Assembly: GCA_002403855.1 (NCBI GenBank)
Contig: DHIO01000006.1
Location: 83,541 to 147,540 of the forward strand
DNA length: 64,000 nucleotides
Source of the DNA: Acidimicrobiia bacterium UBA4744
Lineage (GTDB): Bacteria > Actinomycetota > Acidimicrobiia > Spongiisociales > UBA4744
Direction: 5' to 3'
In this document: positions 61,619-64,000 of the stretch, one piece after another
Layout: every line of letters begins with the position of its first letter
How positions within the stretch are numbered: position 1 is the stretch's first letter
Position numbers and translations under genes: made by a program
Notes under the pieces: model-generated
What the model was told of the DNA's origin: nothing
The model's input: only the letters and a program-made list of their open reading frames with translations
The model's database searches: none

Positions 61619-62839
61619 TCACCCCTGCTCGATCAATGAATCCACCAACAACTCGGCAATGTCCTTGACCACGAGGTGCTTGGCCCCTGTCACCGTCTTG
61701 GTGGCATCCTCGAAACGAGGCATCTCGTAAGGACAGGTCACGGCCAGGATGTCGGCCCGGACGTCGATGGCTTCCTGCACTCGAATCTCGGACAACCGGA
61801 AGTGAGCCTTCTCCCACCGGAAACCGTCGAGCCACATCCCACCCCCCCCTCCACCGCAGCAGATGCTGGTTTCCCGGGTGTGCAACATTTCTACCAATTC
61901 GACTCCGGGAACAGCGGTCAGCAACCGCCGGGGATCCTCGTAGATGCCGTTGGCCCGTCCCAGATAGCAGGGATCGTGGAAAGCCACCCGGGCCGGGATC
62001 TCTCGAGTGAGCAAGGGTTGGAGCCGATCGAGCCGCCCTGCCAGGAATTGGCTGTAGTGGGCCACCGGGTAGGAGATACCCAACGCCGGGTACTCGTTCT
62101 TGAGAGCGTTGAACGCGTGAGGATCGGTGGTCAGGATTTCTTCGAATTCGTACTTGCCGAATGCCCTGGCGTTCTTCTCGGCCAGCATCTCGAACAGCCC
62201 CGTCTCACCCGCCAGGCGTTGAGAATCCCCGTCGCTGTTCTCTTCAGGGCCGAGTATGCCGTAGTCGACGTCGAGGCGGTTGAGAACCCTGGCCAGCGCT
62301 TGTGAAGCTTGGCGGCCGCGCGGATGGTACGAGGCGTAGTCGCCCACGAACCAAAGGACTTCCACCGGGCGCTTGATCTTGCTGAGGATGGGGACCGCGG
62401 GTTCGATGTCCATCGCCCAATCGGCGCGCCGCCGCGGTGGCTCACCGAGGGCGTTTCCATAGCGCTGCGAGTTCTCGAGGGCTTCCTGGAGTTCGGCGGG
62501 GATGCTGCCGGTCAACAGCATTTCCTCCTTGGCCCGGGTCATCAGGCCGTTGGTGAGGGGGATCTGCGCCGGACAAATCTGTGCACAGGCGTAGCAGGAA
62601 ACACAGAGCCAGAGCGAGTCGACTCCCATCACCTTTTCGAACATCCCCGCTCGCATGGCGGAGATCATCTTGTGGGGAGGGAAATCCATCAAGTAGCCAA
62701 ACGGACAGATGCCGCTACACGCGGCACACTGCAGGCAAGCGCGAATTCGCCGGCCCTCTTCCACTTCTTCCAGGCTGAGACTGAATGAATCCGTGAAGCC
62801 GGCCGCGTCGGCGGCCTCCATCGCCGGTGCTGCCATCAT
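61619..62839 (-). CDS. HdrBC-like soluble iron-sulfur protein
   Basis: A 406-residue cytoplasmic protein joining an HdrC-like ferredoxin domain (CLQCAACSGICPFGY and CVSCYACAQICP, residues about 35-95) to HdrB-like CCG domains. The C-terminal CCG is intact (HDPCYLGRANGIYEDPR ... SICCGGGGGGMW) but the last motif is CPYE, not CxxC, and the first CCG site reads PEENSDGDSQ, so its cysteines are lost. It is a close paralogue of the soluble part of the membrane oxidoreductase at 57852. The ATG 62839 with AAAGG upstream was chosen over TTG 62863. First gene of the etf unit. Confidence 0.88.
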   Translation of the reverse strand: MMAAPAMEAADAAGFTDSFSLSLEEVEEGRRIRACLQCAACSGICPFGYLMDFPPHKMISAMRAGMFEKVMGVDSLWLCVSCYACAQICPAQIPLTNGLMTRAKEEMLLTGSIPAELQEALENSQRYGNALGEPPRRRADWAMDIEPAVPILSKIKRPVEVLWFVGDYASYHPRGRQASQALARVLNRLDVDYGILGPEENSDGDSQRLAGETGLFEMLAEKNARAFGKYEFEEILTTDPHAFNALKNEYPALGISYPVAHYSQFLAGRLDRLQPLLTREIPARVAFHDPCYLGRANGIYEDPRRLLTAVPGVELVEMLHTRETSICCGGGGGGMWLDGFRWEKAHFRLSEIRVQEAIDVRADILAVTCPYEMPRFEDATKTVTGAKHLVVKDIAELLVDSLIEQG

Positions 62840-62991
62840 TCGCACCTTTCTGTCGATAGTCAATCCGTCCTATGTCGCGCCTCGCCACCCTCGAGTTCTG
62901 TGACGGTCAGGGATGGCCTCATGGACGTAAGTGTCTTGCGTGACGGGGCGGTATCCAACCTCTCCACAACGACTCCAGGACCTTCCTTCGG

Positions 62992-62997
62992 AGTATG
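62992..62997 (-). promoter_or_regulatory. Candidate -10 box for the HdrBC-etf operon
   Basis: CATACT on the minus strand (same hexamer as in the ilvB promoter) lies 10 bases downstream of the CRP-type site. A 17-nt spacer would put the -35 box inside the operator (GAAAGA), so bound regulator would sit on the -35 region. Confidence 0.5.
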
Positions 62998-63006
62998 CGG
63001 TCGTTC

Positions 63007-63031
63007 TTGTGAATTCTTTCACTAGAGTGAA
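63007..63031. promoter_or_regulatory. CRP/FNR-type operator with overlapping half-sites, between the HdrBC-etf operon and the divergent regulator gene
   Basis: TTGTGAATTCTTTCACTA (63007-63024) is 15/18 identical to the palindrome at 57770 and fits TGTGA-N6-TCACa. An overlapping perfect palindrome TTCACT-AG-AGTGAA (63018-63031) adds a third GTGAA half-site. A plus-strand promoter TTCACT-17-TAGGGT (63018-63046) may overlap it. Nothing else is seen in the 62840-63171 gap. Confidence 0.8.
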
Positions 63032-63171
63032 CGGGGTGGCTAGGGTCAAAAGACTCAACCTGCCGGAGGTCGAGGCCGGCAGCTACGCAAGACCTCACCA
63101 CGGTGACGGCCCTGTGGGGCGCGCAGCACGGGCGTTGCGACCGGCCCACGCCGGCCTGAGGTCGGGATCGG

Positions 63172-64000
63172 TGTGAACCACGAGCCCCTCACCATCATGT
63201 GTGCTGCCGCAGTTTGTGCCGACCTGCTCCGGTTGCGCGACACCCTCGAGAAGCTCTACGGAGAGTCGGCTCGCGTGGAGGCTCACCACAGTGGGGAAGG
63301 CTTGTGCCACGCGTTAGAGGCCCATCTCGCCTGTGGAGATCTCGTTCCCGTGGTGGTCGTCGACTGCCGGCTGGCCGACGGTACGGGAGCCGACGCCCTC
63401 GTTGATCTCGCCGATCGCGATGCCAGCGGTGCCACCCGCAAGGTCCTCATTCTCGCTGATGATGAGACCGCCGAGACGGATCGAATCCTGGCGAAAGTGG
63501 CGCTCGATGGTGTCCTCACCCGGCCATGGACCATCCACGAGTTGCGGACTACCGTCGAGCGACTCGTCGATGAATACCTCAGAGAGGTAGACCCCGAGGC
63601 GGATAGAAGATTCGCTGCGTTCACTATGGGTCCCACCGGTTCCACCGAGCGTGACGCGCAACGCACTGGGGGAGACCTCCTGCAACGTTTCGATGAGCAG
63701 GTTCGGCGCGACCGAGCCAAACAACGAAGCTTCCTCGAGGATCGCGATCTCAGAGACAACGAAGTCGAACAGGCAATGATCGATGAGATGGAGCGGGTCC
63801 TCGGGTATCCCCCGCGGAAACGACTGCCGGCCGGAAGCCTGATCCTGACTGAAGGCGAATCGATCGATGGAATCACTGTGGTTTTGGACGGCGAGGTTCG
63901 CTTGTTCCGGGAGGTGGACGGCCGGGAGATCGTGTTTCACCATCTCACCGCCGGGCGAATTATCGGGTTGATGTCGCTAGCTCAATCACGCCCGGCAGTT
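63172..64000 (+). CDS. Receiver-like plus cyclic-nucleotide-binding domain protein (3' end outside window)
   Basis: The frame is open from GTG 63172 to the end of the window (276 codons visible). Residues 1-125 look like a response-regulator receiver: VPVVVVDCRLADGTGADAL with the phosphoacceptor-like Asp near residue 64, LILADDE, and LTRPW where KPW is expected; the usual N-terminal acidic pair is absent, so phosphorylation is doubtful. After a charged helical linker (QVRRDRAKQRSFLEDRDLRD) a cNMP-binding beta-barrel begins (LPAGSLILTEGESIDGITVVLDGEVRLFREVDGREIVFHHLTAGRIIGLMSL). Whether a DNA-binding or kinase domain follows is unknown. Divergent from the HdrBC-etf operon with shared operator DNA. 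Confidence 0.78.

Overview
The window is a gene-dense, high-GC stretch of bacterial chromosome, most likely from an uncultured actinobacterium (Actinomycetota, perhaps Acidimicrobiia). This rests on the DUF3040 protein, the TgpA/DUF58/MoxR trio, the actinobacterial type of small proteins, many GTG and some TTG starts, and several genes whose TANNNT -10 box lies only 6-8 nt before the start codon, as in leaderless transcripts. I saw no tRNA, rRNA, CRISPR array or insertion sequence. The class-level assignment is inference.

Layout. 1-7.4 kb: the end of a secreted or anchored protein, an OpuC/ProU-type osmoprotectant ABC transporter (ATPase, two permeases, lipoprotein) closed by a clear terminator, then a tricorn-type protease. 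7.5-9.1 kb: an unrecognised protein and the frameshifted remains of an ECF sigma factor. 9.1-15.3 kb (minus strand): the branched-chain amino acid operon ilvB-ilvH-ilvC-leuA-leuB, preceded by a complete attenuator (promoter, 11-codon leader peptide rich in Ile/Leu/Val/Thr, pause hairpin, terminator); ilvD lies separately at 17.6-19.3 kb. 15.3-31.3 kb: housekeeping genes (NYN ribonuclease, epoxyqueuosine reductase, phosphoesterase, ArsA-like ATPase, ROK kinase, aminotransferase, glycogen phosphorylase, threonine aldolase) and a decayed DUF1801 gene. 31.4-35.7 kb: the type II fatty acid operon fabD-fabH-fabG-acpP-fabF. 35.7-50.6 kb: membrane proteins, NUDIX hydrolase, histidine phosphatase, DinB, MerR regulator, the moxR-DUF58-tgpA operon, a resolvase-like protein without its catalytic serine, HNH nuclease, universal stress protein and TatD.

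The most unusual part is 50.8-64 kb. One minus-strand run encodes an HdrBC-like iron-sulfur protein, EtfB, EtfA and a membrane ETF:menaquinone-oxidoreductase-like protein. It is followed by a second unit encoding a 1133-residue HdrA that carries a complete inserted GltD/NfnB-like NAD(P)H module, an MvhD-like protein, the small and large subunits of a group 3 [NiFe] hydrogenase, and the hydrogenase maturation protease. Both units are preceded by nearly the same CRP/FNR-family palindrome (TGTGA-N6-TCACA type). A divergent gene at the right edge encodes a receiver-like plus cyclic-nucleotide-binding protein, which runs off the window. I infer a system that moves electrons among H2, NAD(P)H, ETF and the menaquinone pool, possibly with flavin-based electron bifurcation, under control of a cyclic-nucleotide or redox type regulator. 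No hyp nickel-insertion genes are present in the window.
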